From Candidatus Binataceae bacterium (GTDB lineage: Bacteria; Desulfobacterota; Binatia; Binatales; Binataceae): a DNA stretch of 43,002 bases. Below the pieces are notes generated by a model, which saw only the letters and a program-made list of their open reading frames with translations, searched no databases and was not told the origin of the DNA. The DNA is taken from the NCBI GenBank assembly GCA_035508495.1, contig DATJMX010000051.1:1-43002 (forward strand). The letters are read 5' to 3'. Shown here in pieces: positions 8,049 to 16,755 of this stretch. Every line of letters begins with the position of its first letter. Within the stretch, counting starts at the first letter, position 1. A program made the translations under genes and the position numbers.

Positions 8049-8821
8049 GCGGTCCTGTCACTTACGATTTCAGTGGCAAGGTGGTGACGATTACCGGCGG
8101 CAGCCGCGGCCTCGGTCATGCGATGGCGCTCGGATTCGCAAAGGCTGGAGCCAAGCTCGCAATCGCGAGCCGCAAGATCGATTCGTGCGAGGAGACCGTC
8201 AAGGAAATTCGCGCGCTCGGCAGCGACGGCTCGGCTCACGCGATCCACGTCGGCAAATGGTCTGACTGCGATCGCCTTTATGAAGAGGTGTACGCGAAGT
8301 GGGGGCGATGCGACGTGCTGATCAACAACGCCGGCCTGTCGCCGCTTTATCCTTCGATGACCGAGCACACCGAGGATCTGTTCGACAAGGTAATCGGCGT
8401 GAACCTCAAGGGACCGTTTCGGCTCTCGGCGCTGTTCGGCGAGCGGATGGCTAAGGGCGACGGCGGCGCGATCATCAACGTGTCGTCGATTGCCGCCATT
8501 CGGCCGTCGCACACGACTGCGCCGTATTCGGCGGCGAAGGCGGGCCTCAATGCGATCACGGTCGCGTTCGCGCAGGCCTACGGACCCAAGGTGCGCGTCA
8601 ACTGTATCATGGCGGGGCCGTTCCACACCGACATCAGCAAAGGATGGTCTCGCACCGAGGAGTTCACGACGCGCGCGCAGAAGACCTACGCGTCAGGCCG
8701 TGCGGGCGAGCCCGAAGAAGTGGTGGGTGCCGCGCTCTATTTCGCTAGCCCGGCCGCCAGCTTTACCACGGGCGCCGTGCTGACGATCGACGGCGGCCAA
8801 TCGCATCCCAAGGGCGTGTAG
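8045..8821 (+). CDS. Short-chain dehydrogenase/reductase
   Basis: A 258-residue classical SDR. TGGSRGLGHAMA is the dinucleotide-binding glycine motif. INNAG, NVSSIAAI (catalytic Ser) and PYSAAKAG (Tyr and Lys) give the active site. The C-terminal LTIDGGQSHPKG closes the fold. It is translationally coupled to the acyl-CoA dehydrogenase and is the last gene before a strong terminator. A role in oxidising a hydroxyacyl-CoA made by the upstream crotonases is plausible but not shown by the sequence. Confidence 0.93.
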   Translation: MSGPVTYDFSGKVVTITGGSRGLGHAMALGFAKAGAKLAIASRKIDSCEETVKEIRALGSDGSAHAIHVGKWSDCDRLYEEVYAKWGRCDVLINNAGLSPLYPSMTEHTEDLFDKVIGVNLKGPFRLSALFGERMAKGDGGAIINVSSIAAIRPSHTTAPYSAAKAGLNAITVAFAQAYGPKVRVNCIMAGPFHTDISKGWSRTEEFTTRAQKTYASGRAGEPEEVVGAALYFASPAASFTTGAVLTIDGGQSHPKGV

Positions 8822-8847
8822 CAGCAAGCGGTTCGCGGAATGTTATG

Positions 8848-8879
8848 AGAGCGCCGGAAATATCCGGCGCTCTTTTTTT
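8848..8879 (+). terminator. Rho-independent terminator of the catabolic operon
   Basis: Perfect 11-bp stem AGAGCGCCGGA / TCCGGCGCTCT with a 4-nt loop (AATA), followed by a run of T. It lies 26 nt after the SDR stop. FecR ends just beyond it on the other strand, so it may serve both directions. Confidence 0.92.
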
Positions 8880-8886
8880 GATCGAC

Positions 8887-9663
8887 TCAGAACGTGGGTG
8901 ACGAGGGCTTTTGGCCTCCGCCGCCACCGGATGTTGCCGCCGCCACGCCTGCCGCAATACCGGCGGCAGGCGCGATGAGCCCGGCAGCCATGAACGCCCG
9001 CATCCCAGGACCGGCGCCGGCAGCCGCGGTCGCGGCAATAGGCGGATGGTCGCAAGCAACGATCACGTAGTGACCTTTTGTTACGTCCTGACCGGGATCG
9101 CCCGGAACCGCAGGATTCGTGACGTGCACGACGCCATCCTCGACCCAGACCTCGGTGTACTCGACGCAATCTTTATACTGTGGCAAGCGCGGCGTGCCTT
9201 GCTCGTATTGTTCGTCCCATTCGGTGCCGCGCACGGCGCCGACGGCATTGGGCGTATGCACTTCGAACGCGATGTTTGAGCTCGAGCGCATCGCGCCGGA
9301 GATCAGCGTATGCAATCCCCCCGCGAGCAGACCCACGCGCCGCGGAGCCTCAGCGCCGCCGATATTCGCGCTCTCGTCGATAGTCAATACGCTGTTCGAC
9401 GACAGCGTCATCGCGCTGCCGCCGAGCATCGAGATAGTGAGGTAAGTGTTCTTGCCGGTGGTGATTCGGTCGTGCAACCGCACGGCCATCGAAAGCGCCG
9501 CCTGAATAGTATTACCGCCCCGCTGCACCTGCGCCGTGCCCTCGAGCCTCGAAATCGTCCCCAGATCCTGCGCGAGCGCCGCCGTCGCCAGAATATCCTG
9601 CATAATAAGTGCAGTCATCAGCGAAACGAAAAAAACAACACGCGTATTGCGATAGATCCTCAT
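8887..9663 (-). CDS. FecR-domain secreted protein
   Basis: 258 residues. An N-terminal signal peptide (about 1-31) has a basic start, a long hydrophobic stretch and an ATAALAQ cleavage region. The FecR domain follows (about 36-150): DLGTISRLEGTAQVQRGG, a GLLAGGLHTLISG core, then VHTPNAVGAVRGTEWD. A hydrophobic Ala/Gly segment (about 215-245) and a Gly-rich, Ser/Pro tail end the protein. FecR domains in this setting are usually periplasmic or surface proteins rather than iron-signalling anti-sigma factors, and no sigma factor gene is adjacent. The start ATG has no strong ribosome binding site. Confidence 0.85.
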   Translation of the reverse strand: MRIYRNTRVVFFVSLMTALIMQDILATAALAQDLGTISRLEGTAQVQRGGNTIQAALSMAVRLHDRITTGKNTYLTISMLGGSAMTLSSNSVLTIDESANIGGAEAPRRVGLLAGGLHTLISGAMRSSSNIAFEVHTPNAVGAVRGTEWDEQYEQGTPRLPQYKDCVEYTEVWVEDGVVHVTNPAVPGDPGQDVTKGHYVIVACDHPPIAATAAAGAGPGMRAFMAAGLIAPAAGIAAGVAAATSGGGGGQKPSSPTF

Positions 9664-9861
9664 TGGTGGGCGTCGACGAACTCGAGAGCGAGGAGCAGCG
9701 ACGCCCTAGGCTGGCAGATAGGCTCTCGCCTCACAAGGCCAAGGACTAGTCATCGACTGGCAGACGAGATCAAGCGAATTCCGACACTTAGGGAAGACTA
9801 GCTCCGCCAATCCGCTTGCCAAACAGTTCTGAGCGATTCCGCGCCAACGTACTGTGCTCGA

Positions 9862-10821
9862 TCACTTGGTCAGCGTCGATACACGTTGTTCGACGAAATC
9901 GATCACCTTTGCTTCGAGGCTGGTGTTGTCGAGACGATCGATTTCCTGCACTCCGGTGGGACTGGTTACGTTCACCTCGGTCAGGTAGTCGCCGATTATG
10001 TCGAGGCCCACGAAGTAGAGGCCGTCGCGCTCGAGGCGCGGCTTGAGCATCTTGCAGATTTCGCGATCGCGCGCGCTGACCGGCGCTTTCACGCAGGTGC
10101 CGCCGACGTGGATATTGCCGCGATGCTCATCTTCGCGCGGCACGCGCAAGGTGCATCCTGCGGGCTCGCCGTTTATGACGATCAACCGTTTGTCACCGCC
10201 GCGAATCTCGGGCAGGTATTTCTGCGCCATGATCGGACGCGACTCGTACTGCGTGACCGTTTCGAGAATCGCGCCCAGGTTGCGGTCGCGAGCCGCGACG
10301 TGAAACACGCCTTCGCCGCCGTGGCCGTCGAGCGGTTTCACGATCATCTCGCCGCCGAGCTCGTCCATAAAGTTCTTCAGCCGAACAATCTCATAGGTCA
10401 CGAGCGTTGGCGGAATCGCATCGGGGAAATTCAGCGCGTAGAGCTTTTCGTTTGCTTCACGCAAACCGGCGGGCTCGTTCAGAACGATGGTGCGACGCCG
10501 ATCGGCGCGCGACAGGAGCATCGTGGCGTAGAGGTATGCCGCATCGGCCGGAGGATCCTTGCGCATGAAGATCGCGTTGAAGGCTTCGAGCGGATAGTCG
10601 CGGCCATCGTCGAGGAAGCGGAAGTGTGGATTCGCGCGCATCACTTCGCATCGCCAGGCTCGCGCATACGCTGCCGCGCCGCGCGCATAGAGGTCGCGCA
10701 GGCCGAGGAAATATATTTCGTGGCCGCGCATGAGCGCCTCGAGCATGAAAACGAAAGTGGTGTCCTTGTCGACCAGCACTTTCTCGAGCGGGTCCATGAC
10801 GAATGCGAACTTGTAAGCCAC
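9862..10821 (-). CDS. gshB: Glutathione synthase
   Basis: 319 residues, the usual length of bacterial GshB, which joins gamma-glutamylcysteine and glycine using ATP in the cytoplasm. The start FAFVMDPLEKVLVDKDTTFV matches the family N terminus. MRKDPPADAAYLYATMLL is the substrate-binding signature. The ATP-grasp part includes VKPLDGHGGEGVF and the metal-binding LTEVNVTSPTG near the C terminus. GTG 10821 is preceded by GGAGG 7 nt away. It follows rsmE by 20 nt on the same strand, the end of a prmA-rsmE-gshB operon. No gshA is in the window. Confidence 0.96.
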   Translation of the reverse strand: MAYKFAFVMDPLEKVLVDKDTTFVFMLEALMRGHEIYFLGLRDLYARGAAAYARAWRCEVMRANPHFRFLDDGRDYPLEAFNAIFMRKDPPADAAYLYATMLLSRADRRRTIVLNEPAGLREANEKLYALNFPDAIPPTLVTYEIVRLKNFMDELGGEMIVKPLDGHGGEGVFHVAARDRNLGAILETVTQYESRPIMAQKYLPEIRGGDKRLIVINGEPAGCTLRVPREDEHRGNIHVGGTCVKAPVSARDREICKMLKPRLERDGLYFVGLDIIGDYLTEVNVTSPTGVQEIDRLDNTSLEAKVIDFVEQRVSTLTK

Positions 10822-10841
10822 CAGTTACCTCCGTGACGCGT

Positions 10842-11564
10842 TCAGGCGCCGCGATTCATCCGCTCGGCCGCGATACTGACGGCCGCCAGCGCGGCGGTTT
10901 CGCTGCGCAGCCGATTCGGCCCGAGCCCCGCACTCACAAAGCCGGCAGCCGCGGCAGCCGCGAGCTCTGCTTCAGCGAAATCGCCTTCCGGACCGCATGC
11001 TAGCAAAACCGTGTGGGGTTGCATCTCACCCAGGACGTCGCCGAGCGGGCGCGCGCCTTGCCTGCAAACAATCGCGAGCGTGGCTGGCGGCACGGCACGA
11101 ATCAAGTCATCGAACGCGAGCGGGGCGCGAATCGTCATCGGCGACGGCGCGAGGCTTTGCTTGGCGGCGGCGAGCGCGAGCCTGCCCCAGCGCGCGATCC
11201 GCTCGTCACCCGGGTCGCGCACGAGCGAGCGCGCGCTGGCGATCGGCCACAGTTCGCTTGCGCCGAGTTCCGCAGCTTTTTCGACGACGAAGTCCATCCG
11301 CGGCCCTTTGACGATCGCCGCGGCGAGGATGATTCGCGGATGCTCGCGCGCCATTTTCGATTCGATGCGAATCTCGGCGCGATCGCGCTCGTAACGAATG
11401 ATCTCGCCGGTGTACTCGACGCCCGATGAATCGAACAGTTCAACGCGGGCACCCGGCGCAAGGCGCGTCACATCGCGCATGTGATGAAGCTCATCGCCAG
11501 TCACGATCGCGACGGCGCTGGTTCCGGGCGGCGATTCGAGTGCGAAGCGGCGCGGACGGGTCAT
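10842..11564 (-). CDS. rsmE: 16S rRNA (uracil-1498 N3) methyltransferase
   Basis: 240 residues of the SPOUT methyltransferase fold that methylates N3 of U1498 in 16S rRNA. An N-terminal PUA-like part has GDELHHMRDVTRLAPG. The C-terminal trefoil-knot signatures are ACGPEGDFAEAE (GPEGG-like) and LGPNRLRSETAA. ATG 11564 is chosen because it overlaps the prmA stop as ATGA; a start 8 codons upstream lies inside prmA. The pairing of prmA with rsmE is common in bacteria and supports both names. Confidence 0.95.
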   Translation of the reverse strand: MTRPRRFALESPPGTSAVAIVTGDELHHMRDVTRLAPGARVELFDSSGVEYTGEIIRYERDRAEIRIESKMAREHPRIILAAAIVKGPRMDFVVEKAAELGASELWPIASARSLVRDPGDERIARWGRLALAAAKQSLAPSPMTIRAPLAFDDLIRAVPPATLAIVCRQGARPLGDVLGEMQPHTVLLACGPEGDFAEAELAAAAAAGFVSAGLGPNRLRSETAALAAVSIAAERMNRGA

Positions 11565-12463
11565 CGCGAGTAAACGAGCGTCGCCCATCCGCGGTTGATC
11601 ACGCGCCGATGCTCGCGCAGCGGCGGTGCGTAGTGGCTCGCGACCTCAGCGGCCTCGCGACCGAGGATGCCCGACAGGATGAGGCGGCCGTTGGCCGTCA
11701 GCATCTGCGGAAGCTTCGGCGCAAATTCGATGAGGGTCGGAGTCAGGATATTGGCCGTGATCAAATCGAAGCGGCGCCGAATCGAGTTCAGCGGCACCGG
11801 CGAGAAGCGGATGCGCGTGCCCATGCGATTGAGCGCGGCATTCTCCTCGGCGTTTTCAAGCGCAATAGTGTCCACGTCGATTGCGATTATATCGTGAACG
11901 CCGAGCAGGCCCATCGCGATCGCGAGCACACCCGAGCCGGTGCCGACGTCGAGCGCGGTGCCGCGCGGCGCCGCCGTGATCGCGTCCTCGATCGCGCGCA
12001 GAGTTCCGGCTGTTGTCGGATGATGGCCGGTGCCGAAGGCCTGGCCAGGCTGAATCACGATACTGACGCGCCCGTCTTCGTGATCGCGCTGCCAGGGCGG
12101 CACGAGCAGAAAGCGGCGGCCGATGCGAAACGGGCGGAAGCGGCTCTGCCACAGCGTGGCCCATCCGGGGTCGGTGACGCGCCGCACGCCGTGCGCGGCG
12201 CCGTTCGACGCCAGCATCCCGGCGGCATCGAGTGCGCGCCGAATACGATCGATCTCGCTGCGCGTGATGCTGTTGAAGTAAGCCTCGAGTGTAACGTTGC
12301 GCTTGGGTCTTGCTCCCGGCCGCGTCATCTCGACGACGGAGCAGCCGAGCGCGCCGCGCGCGACGAGCATTCCCGCGGCTTCATCGGCCATCGCGGCTGG
12401 AGTGTGAAATGCGGCGCGCACGTAGCTCTTGCGGGCGTGCGCTGATGGTCTTTTCGCCGGCAT
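11561..12463 (-). CDS. prmA: Ribosomal protein L11 methyltransferase
   Basis: 300 residues from ATG 12463 (MPAKRPSAHARKSY). PrmA methylates ribosomal protein L11 using AdoMet. Signatures are GQAFGTGHHPTT, ALDVGTGSGVLAIA (AdoMet motif I), IDVDTIALENAEENAALN and ITANILTPTLIEFAP. The frame stays open far upstream (to 12973), but that part overlaps the divergent phosphodiesterase gene and has no PrmA character. First gene of the prmA-rsmE-gshB operon. Confidence 0.93.
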   Translation of the reverse strand: MPAKRPSAHARKSYVRAAFHTPAAMADEAAGMLVARGALGCSVVEMTRPGARPKRNVTLEAYFNSITRSEIDRIRRALDAAGMLASNGAAHGVRRVTDPGWATLWQSRFRPFRIGRRFLLVPPWQRDHEDGRVSIVIQPGQAFGTGHHPTTAGTLRAIEDAITAAPRGTALDVGTGSGVLAIAMGLLGVHDIIAIDVDTIALENAEENAALNRMGTRIRFSPVPLNSIRRRFDLITANILTPTLIEFAPKLPQMLTANGRLILSGILGREAAEVASHYAPPLREHRRVINRGWATLVYSR

Positions 12464-12589
12464 CTGCGTTCCATTGGAACTCTGCCACCTCGCCTGTCTC
12501 GTGACGAGGGCCGACCTCGAGCTGTGGATGCGTCGCGAGCGCGAATTTGGCAACCGGGCAGCGACGCCATACACTGCTCGCATCAGCAG

Positions 12590-13303
12590 GTGGTGAGGCG
12601 GTTGGCACTGAATATTGCGCATCGCGGCGCGAGCGGCAGTTATCCGGAAAATACGCTGAGCGCGTTTCGCGCGGCGATCGAAGCCGGCGCCGACATGTGC
12701 GAACTCGACGTGCAGATGACGCGCGACGGCGCGATCGTCGTTATCCACGATGACACCGTCGATCGCACCTGCGACGGGATCGGCAAAGTCGCCGCGATGA
12801 CGCTCGGCGAATTGCAAGGCCTGAACGCGGCGGCGAAGTCGATTCGTGGCGCGGTGGAGCGCATCCCCACGCTCGACGAAGTGTTCGAGGTCACGAGTGG
12901 CCATTGCGGTCTGAATGTCGAGATTAAAGCCAGGGGCGTCGAGGAGAAGGTCGTCGCGATCATTCGGCGTCACGCCGCGATAGAGACGTCGCTCGTGTCG
13001 AACTTCGACTGGAAGTCACTCGCGCGTATCAATCAGATCGATCCGTCGATTCGTTTCGGTCTTTTATCAGAAGAAGATCCACAGAAGCTCCTTGATACAG
13101 CAATAAAAATGAAAGCGGAGTCGATCAACCCGCGCTACGATCTCGCAACCGCTGAGCTATGCGCGGCGGCGCATGGTCACGGACTTAAGGTGATCGTGTG
13201 GACGGTCAATGAGCCCGAGTCCGCGAAGATCCTGCTCGAGCGCGGCGTTGACGGAATAATCACCAACTTTCCGGAGCGGATGCGCCCGCTGCTTACGCGC
13301 TAA
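12590..13303 (+). CDS. Glycerophosphodiester phosphodiesterase
   Basis: About 237 residues of the GDPD TIM-barrel family, which cleaves glycerophosphodiesters to glycerol-3-phosphate and an alcohol. Counted from GTG 12590, the active-site elements are IAHRGASGSYPENT (His11, Arg12, Glu20), CELDVQMTRDG (Glu38, Asp40) and VVIHDDTVDRT (His53). The C-terminal VIVWTVNE and DGIITNFPE are typical. There is no signal peptide, so a cytoplasmic UgpQ-like role is likely. The start is uncertain: GTG 12590, GTG 12593 or TTG 12602 are all possible. The stop TAA overlaps the dnaG start (TAATG). Confidence 0.93.
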   Translation: MVRRLALNIAHRGASGSYPENTLSAFRAAIEAGADMCELDVQMTRDGAIVVIHDDTVDRTCDGIGKVAAMTLGELQGLNAAAKSIRGAVERIPTLDEVFEVTSGHCGLNVEIKARGVEEKVVAIIRRHAAIETSLVSNFDWKSLARINQIDPSIRFGLLSEEDPQKLLDTAIKMKAESINPRYDLATAELCAAAHGHGLKVIVWTVNEPESAKILLERGVDGIITNFPERMRPLLTR

Positions 13304-15060
13304 TGGCTCGCTACGGCGAAACCCAAATTGAGGAAATCCGCGCCCGCGCGGATATCGTCGAGATCATCGGCGCACACGTGCGGCTGCGCAAAGCCGGCCG
13401 TAACTGGGTTGGGCTTTGCCCGTTCCATAACGAGAAGACGCCGTCGTTCTCGGTCAACGCCGAGCGCGGCTTCTTTCATTGCTTCGGATGCGGCGCGGGC
13501 GGCACGGTTTTCCAGTTCCTGACGCGCGTCGAAGGGCTGACGTTTCCCGAGGCGGTGCGCTCGCTCGCGCAAAAATATGGCATTGCCCTGCCGGAGACCG
13601 ACGAGCAGGGGCCGGCGCGCGGCGAGCGCGAGGCGATGCTCCGGGCCAACGAGCTTGCGGCGGAGTTCTTCGCGCACGTGCTCTGGAAGACGCCCGACGG
13701 TGCCGTCGCGCGTGACTATCTGACTGCGCGGGGCCTGAGTATCGAGACCTCACGTCAGTTCCGTATCGGCTTCGCGCCGGCGCGGCCCGCCTCGCTCACG
13801 CAAGCGCTCGAGCGGCGCGGCCTGCGCGAGGCCGGATTGAAGCTCGGGCTTATCAAGCAGGACGAAGCGGGACGGCGCGACATGTTTCGCGGGCGCGTGA
13901 TGTTCCCGATTCGCGATCCGCAGGGCAGGGTGGTCGCGTTCGGCGGCCGCGTGCTCGAAGATCGCCAGCCCAAGTATCTGAACTCGCCGGAGTCTCCTCT
14001 CTACTCGAAAACGCGCACGCTTTATGGGTTATTCGAGGCGCGCCCAGCCGTGCAGCAGAAGGACCGCGTCATCCTGGTCGAGGGTTACTTCGACGTGATT
14101 GCGCTGTGGCAGGCGGGCTTCAAGGAAGTTGTGGCGGGATGCGGTACGGCGCTCACGGTCGAGCAGCTCCGCCTGCTGAGCCGCTACACGAAGAACGTGC
14201 TGGCGTGTTTCGACGGCGATTCCGCGGGACGCAAGGCTTCGCTGCGGGCGCTGGAAATTTTTCTGCAGGCAGGATTGCTCGGCCGCGGCATCTTCATTCC
14301 CGAGGGATTCGATCCCGACACCTTTATCCACGATCGCGGCGCTCAGGCATTCGAGGAGTTGCTCGGCGCCGCGGAGTTGCTGATCGATTATTTTCTCGCC
14401 GAGCAGGCTGCCGGTTCGCGCGGCTCGGTGGAGAAGCGCGCCGAGGCTGCAAATCGCGTCGCCGCGATCTTGAAGCAAGTCACTGATTCATTCCAGTTCG
14501 ATATTTTGGCGCGCAAGGCCGCTGATGCGCTCGGCGTTGACGAGCGGTTGTTGCGCGGCGAAGGCCGCAAGCCCGCGCCGCGTCCGTACGGCCAGGAGGA
14601 ACGTCGCGCGACGGCCCCGCCGCCGGTGCAGGATGCCGGCGCAAAGGCTGAGATTGGTCTGGTCGCGCTGGCGATGCTGCTGCCCGCGCTGCGCGCCGAA
14701 ATCGCTGCGAGTTCCGTTTTCTCATGGTTCGAGAATCGCGAACTGGGCGAGGCGCTCGCCGAGCTGTGCAATCTGGGCACGGAGCCGGTGGCGATCGACG
14801 AGTTCCTGAACGACCATGTCGCGCCGGAACTTCAGGGCACTATCAGCTCGATCGCGGTTGCGACGATGATCGACGAGGAAGCGACGACGCTCGCACTGGT
14901 GCGCGATTATATCACTGCGATCGAACGCCGGCGCCGGGGCCGCGAGGTGGATGCGCTGCGCCGCACCGCGCACGCCGCAGCCAACGCTGACGGCGACGAC
15001 GCGACTGCCGCGGCCCAGGCCGTGATCGCTCTCAGACGTGAATCGCGCACAGAAAGGTGA
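13303..15060 (+). CDS. dnaG: DNA primase
   Basis: 585 residues. DnaG makes RNA primers at the replication fork with DnaB helicase. The N-terminal CHC2 zinc finger uses Cys39, His42, Cys60 and Cys63 (LCPFHNEKTPSF...HCFGCGAGG). The toprim catalytic core has ILVEGYFDV (Glu260) and FDGDSAG (Asp304, Asp306), which bind Mg. Residues ~440-585 form the helical DnaB-binding tail, linked by a Pro/Arg-rich hinge. It is coupled to the upstream phosphodiesterase. The usual partner rpoD does not follow; a tRNA does. Confidence 0.97.
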   Translation: MARYGETQIEEIRARADIVEIIGAHVRLRKAGRNWVGLCPFHNEKTPSFSVNAERGFFHCFGCGAGGTVFQFLTRVEGLTFPEAVRSLAQKYGIALPETDEQGPARGEREAMLRANELAAEFFAHVLWKTPDGAVARDYLTARGLSIETSRQFRIGFAPARPASLTQALERRGLREAGLKLGLIKQDEAGRRDMFRGRVMFPIRDPQGRVVAFGGRVLEDRQPKYLNSPESPLYSKTRTLYGLFEARPAVQQKDRVILVEGYFDVIALWQAGFKEVVAGCGTALTVEQLRLLSRYTKNVLACFDGDSAGRKASLRALEIFLQAGLLGRGIFIPEGFDPDTFIHDRGAQAFEELLGAAELLIDYFLAEQAAGSRGSVEKRAEAANRVAAILKQVTDSFQFDILARKAADALGVDERLLRGEGRKPAPRPYGQEERRATAPPPVQDAGAKAEIGLVALAMLLPALRAEIAASSVFSWFENRELGEALAELCNLGTEPVAIDEFLNDHVAPELQGTISSIAVATMIDEEATTLALVRDYITAIERRRRGREVDALRRTAHAAANADGDDATAAAQAVIALRRESRTER

Positions 15061-15094
15061 ACGAAGCCAGCGCGATTAGAATCGATGTTTTGGC

Positions 15095-15124
15095 TTGAAG
15101 CTCTTAATTCAGCTTACTTATATT
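15095..15124 (+). promoter_or_regulatory. Candidate sigma-70-type promoter for the tRNA
   Basis: TTGAAG (15095-15100) and TATATT (15119-15124) are separated by 18 nt in an AT-rich patch. The predicted start would lie about 25 nt before the tRNA. Assigned from consensus only. Confidence 0.45.
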
Positions 15125-15156
15125 GCTACCATCGATCCTGCTCGATGAGTTTCCGA

Positions 15157-15232
15157 GGGCCCATAGCTCAGCCTGGTTCAGAGCTGCCGGCTCATAACCG
15201 GCTGGTCCCAGGTTCAAATCCTGGTGGGCCCA
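15157..15232 (+). tRNA. tRNA with CAT anticodon (Met or lysidine-modified Ile2)
   Basis: A 76-nt cloverleaf. The acceptor stem is GGGCCCA / TGGGCCC with discriminator A. The D arm holds AGCTCAG...GAGC. The anticodon stem GCCGG / CCGGC closes the loop CTCATAA, and the T arm carries GGTTCAAATC. The fully paired first acceptor base pair argues against an initiator tRNA. Elongator Met and Ile2 (CAT) cannot be separated by eye. CCA is not encoded (the next bases are TCC), so it must be added after transcription. Confidence 0.95.
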
Positions 15233-15324
15233 TCCCATTTACAACCGAGCGGCATCACGCGATTTTCCCACGCGCACAGGAGAAAGCGTAAACGTGCGAC
15301 GCCGTCCAATCATTGGAGGCCGAA

Positions 15325-16029
15325 TTGCTTGAAGAGATAACCCGGCTGATGAATCTGCAGGTCATCGACCGGCAGTTGCAGGAACTCGAACAATCGCTGT
15401 CATCGATTGCAGGGCGGGTCGAGCAACTTCGCGAGCAGCTAAACCAGAATCAAGCCGAGCACGAGCGTCTGGTTGAACAGGACAAGCTGGTCGCTGCCAA
15501 TCGCAAGAAAACCGAAAAAGAACTTGCTGAAGGCGAAGCCCGAATCCGCAACAAGCGGATGCGGCTCAACCTGGTGCGCAACGACAAGGAACTCCAGGCC
15601 ACGGCGCACGAGGTTGAATCGCTCAAGGAAAGCAACCAGCGCCTTGAAGCCGAAGTTCTCGCCCTGATGGAAGGTCAGGACGCGCGCACCACTCGAATCG
15701 GCGAACTGGTCGAGGTCATCACCAAAAGCAGGGCGGATCTCGCCGCGGCGGAAAAAGAAATCGCCGACCAGGTCGAAGAGCTCAAGAGCAATATCGCCAA
15801 GGCGCGCGGCGAGCGCGAGAAGGTTTCCGCCGATATCCCGGACAACCTGCGCTCGCGCTACGAGATGATCTTCAGCCGGCGCGCCGGCCTTGCGGTAGCG
15901 AACTCGACCGGCGGCACTTGCCAGGGATGCAGGATGCGGCTGCCACCCCAGCTGTTCAACGAGATCCAGAAGCATCTGCAAATCCACTTCTGCCCCAACT
16001 GCCAGCGCATCCTGTTTTACGCGCCCTGA
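15325..16029 (+). CDS. Coiled-coil protein with C4 zinc-ribbon tail (zf-RING_7 / DUF164 type)
   Basis: 234 residues. Residues ~1-180 form a long coiled coil rich in Glu, Gln, Leu and Lys (for example LQELEQSLSSIAGRVEQL). The tail is a zinc ribbon, CQGC...CPNC, with Cys199, Cys202, Cys223 and Cys226. This architecture is widespread in bacteria (COG1579), and its exact role is not settled; nucleic-acid binding is often proposed. TTG 15325 is preferred because GGAGG lies 5 nt upstream; a TTG at 15313 would overlap that site. It sits between tRNA(CAT) and rnpB. Confidence 0.88.
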   Translation: MLEEITRLMNLQVIDRQLQELEQSLSSIAGRVEQLREQLNQNQAEHERLVEQDKLVAANRKKTEKELAEGEARIRNKRMRLNLVRNDKELQATAHEVESLKESNQRLEAEVLALMEGQDARTTRIGELVEVITKSRADLAAAEKEIADQVEELKSNIAKARGEREKVSADIPDNLRSRYEMIFSRRAGLAVANSTGGTCQGCRMRLPPQLFNEIQKHLQIHFCPNCQRILFYAP

Positions 16030-16298
16030 ACGGAGCGGACGTTTCCGGATCGAACCCGGGGCTGCACGCCCTGGCGGAACTTCCGCAAGTAGAGTTTATC
16101 GTCTGTCGGTTTAGCGCTGACAGAGACGCCATCCGGCACCCGCGTGCTCGAGCTTGTAGACGGCGGGCAGCGGAATCGATTACCAGAATTCAAATCGACG
16201 CCCCCGTGTGCCCGGCGGAACCGGATGAGCCTAGCGGATAGGATAGATGATCATCCGGGCTCTTCATTCATCCTGATGCGCGTGCGCTCAGTCGGCGA

Positions 16299-16304
16299 TA
16301 TATT
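16299..16304 (+). promoter_or_regulatory. Candidate -10 element for RNase P RNA
   Basis: TATATT ends 7 nt before the first paired base of the RNase P RNA, the distance expected for a -10 box. No good -35 is visible, so the call is tentative. Confidence 0.4.
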
Positions 16305-16311
16305 AGTCGCT

Positions 16312-16648
16312 CCGGAGTGAGTCGGGCGATCGCTTCCCTAAAGGAAGAGGAAAGTCCGGGCTCCACAGGGCAGGGTGGCCGTTAACGGCGGCGCGGAGCG
16401 ATCCGCGGAAAGTGGCACAGAAAACAAACCGCCTTCGGGCAAGGGTGAAATGGTGGAGTAAGAGCCCACCGGCGCGCGAGTGATCGCGCGCGCATGCTAA
16501 ACCCCACCCGGTGCAAGACCAAATAGGAGGGTGAGTGGCCCGCTCTTATCCCTCGGGTATGGTCGCTGGAGCCGATGCGCAAGTATCGGCCTAGAGGAAT
16601 GATCGCCGCCCGCAAGGGCACAGAACCCGGCTTACAGACTCACTCCGG
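16312..16648 (+). ncRNA. rnpB: RNase P RNA, bacterial class A
   Basis: The catalytic RNA of RNase P, which matures tRNA 5' ends. The conserved GAGGAAAGTCCGGGCTCC near the 5' end and ACAGAACCCGGCTTACAG near the 3' end are hallmark strands that pair across the molecule. The terminal P1 helix is CCGGAGTGAGT with ACTCACTCCGG. The internal AGAGGAATGATCGCCGCCC also fits the consensus. Total length is about 337 nt. Boundaries were set from the P1 pairing. Confidence 0.96.
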
Positions 16649-16708
16649 TTCCTCCTATTTCGGTCTACTGATCTCGCTCAGTTCGAGTTCAAACCTGCGC
16701 TGCTGATT

Positions 16709-16733
16709 CCCTCTCCCTGACCAAGGAGAGGGG
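16709..16733. repeat. Single copy of the CCCTCTCCCTGACC palindromic repeat
   Basis: CCCTCTCCCTGACCAAGGAG followed by AGGGG forms an imperfect palindrome related to the two at 5740 and 5839. It lies just downstream of the ArsA-type gene (minus strand) and after rnpB. Confidence 0.7.
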
Positions 16734-16755
16734 ATTGGGCAGCGGGCCGCAACGC

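Noticed and set aside
8887..9663. FecR iron-signalling anti-sigma system
   Set aside because: No ECF sigma factor or TonB receptor is adjacent, and the protein has an N-terminal signal peptide, not a cytoplasmic anti-sigma region.
9886..10836. 316-codon plus-strand open frame
   Set aside because: Antisense of gshB, whose motifs are complete on the other strand.
12464..12973. 170-residue N-terminal extension of prmA
   Set aside because: It would overlap the divergent phosphodiesterase coding region and has no PrmA character; ATG 12463 gives the usual length.
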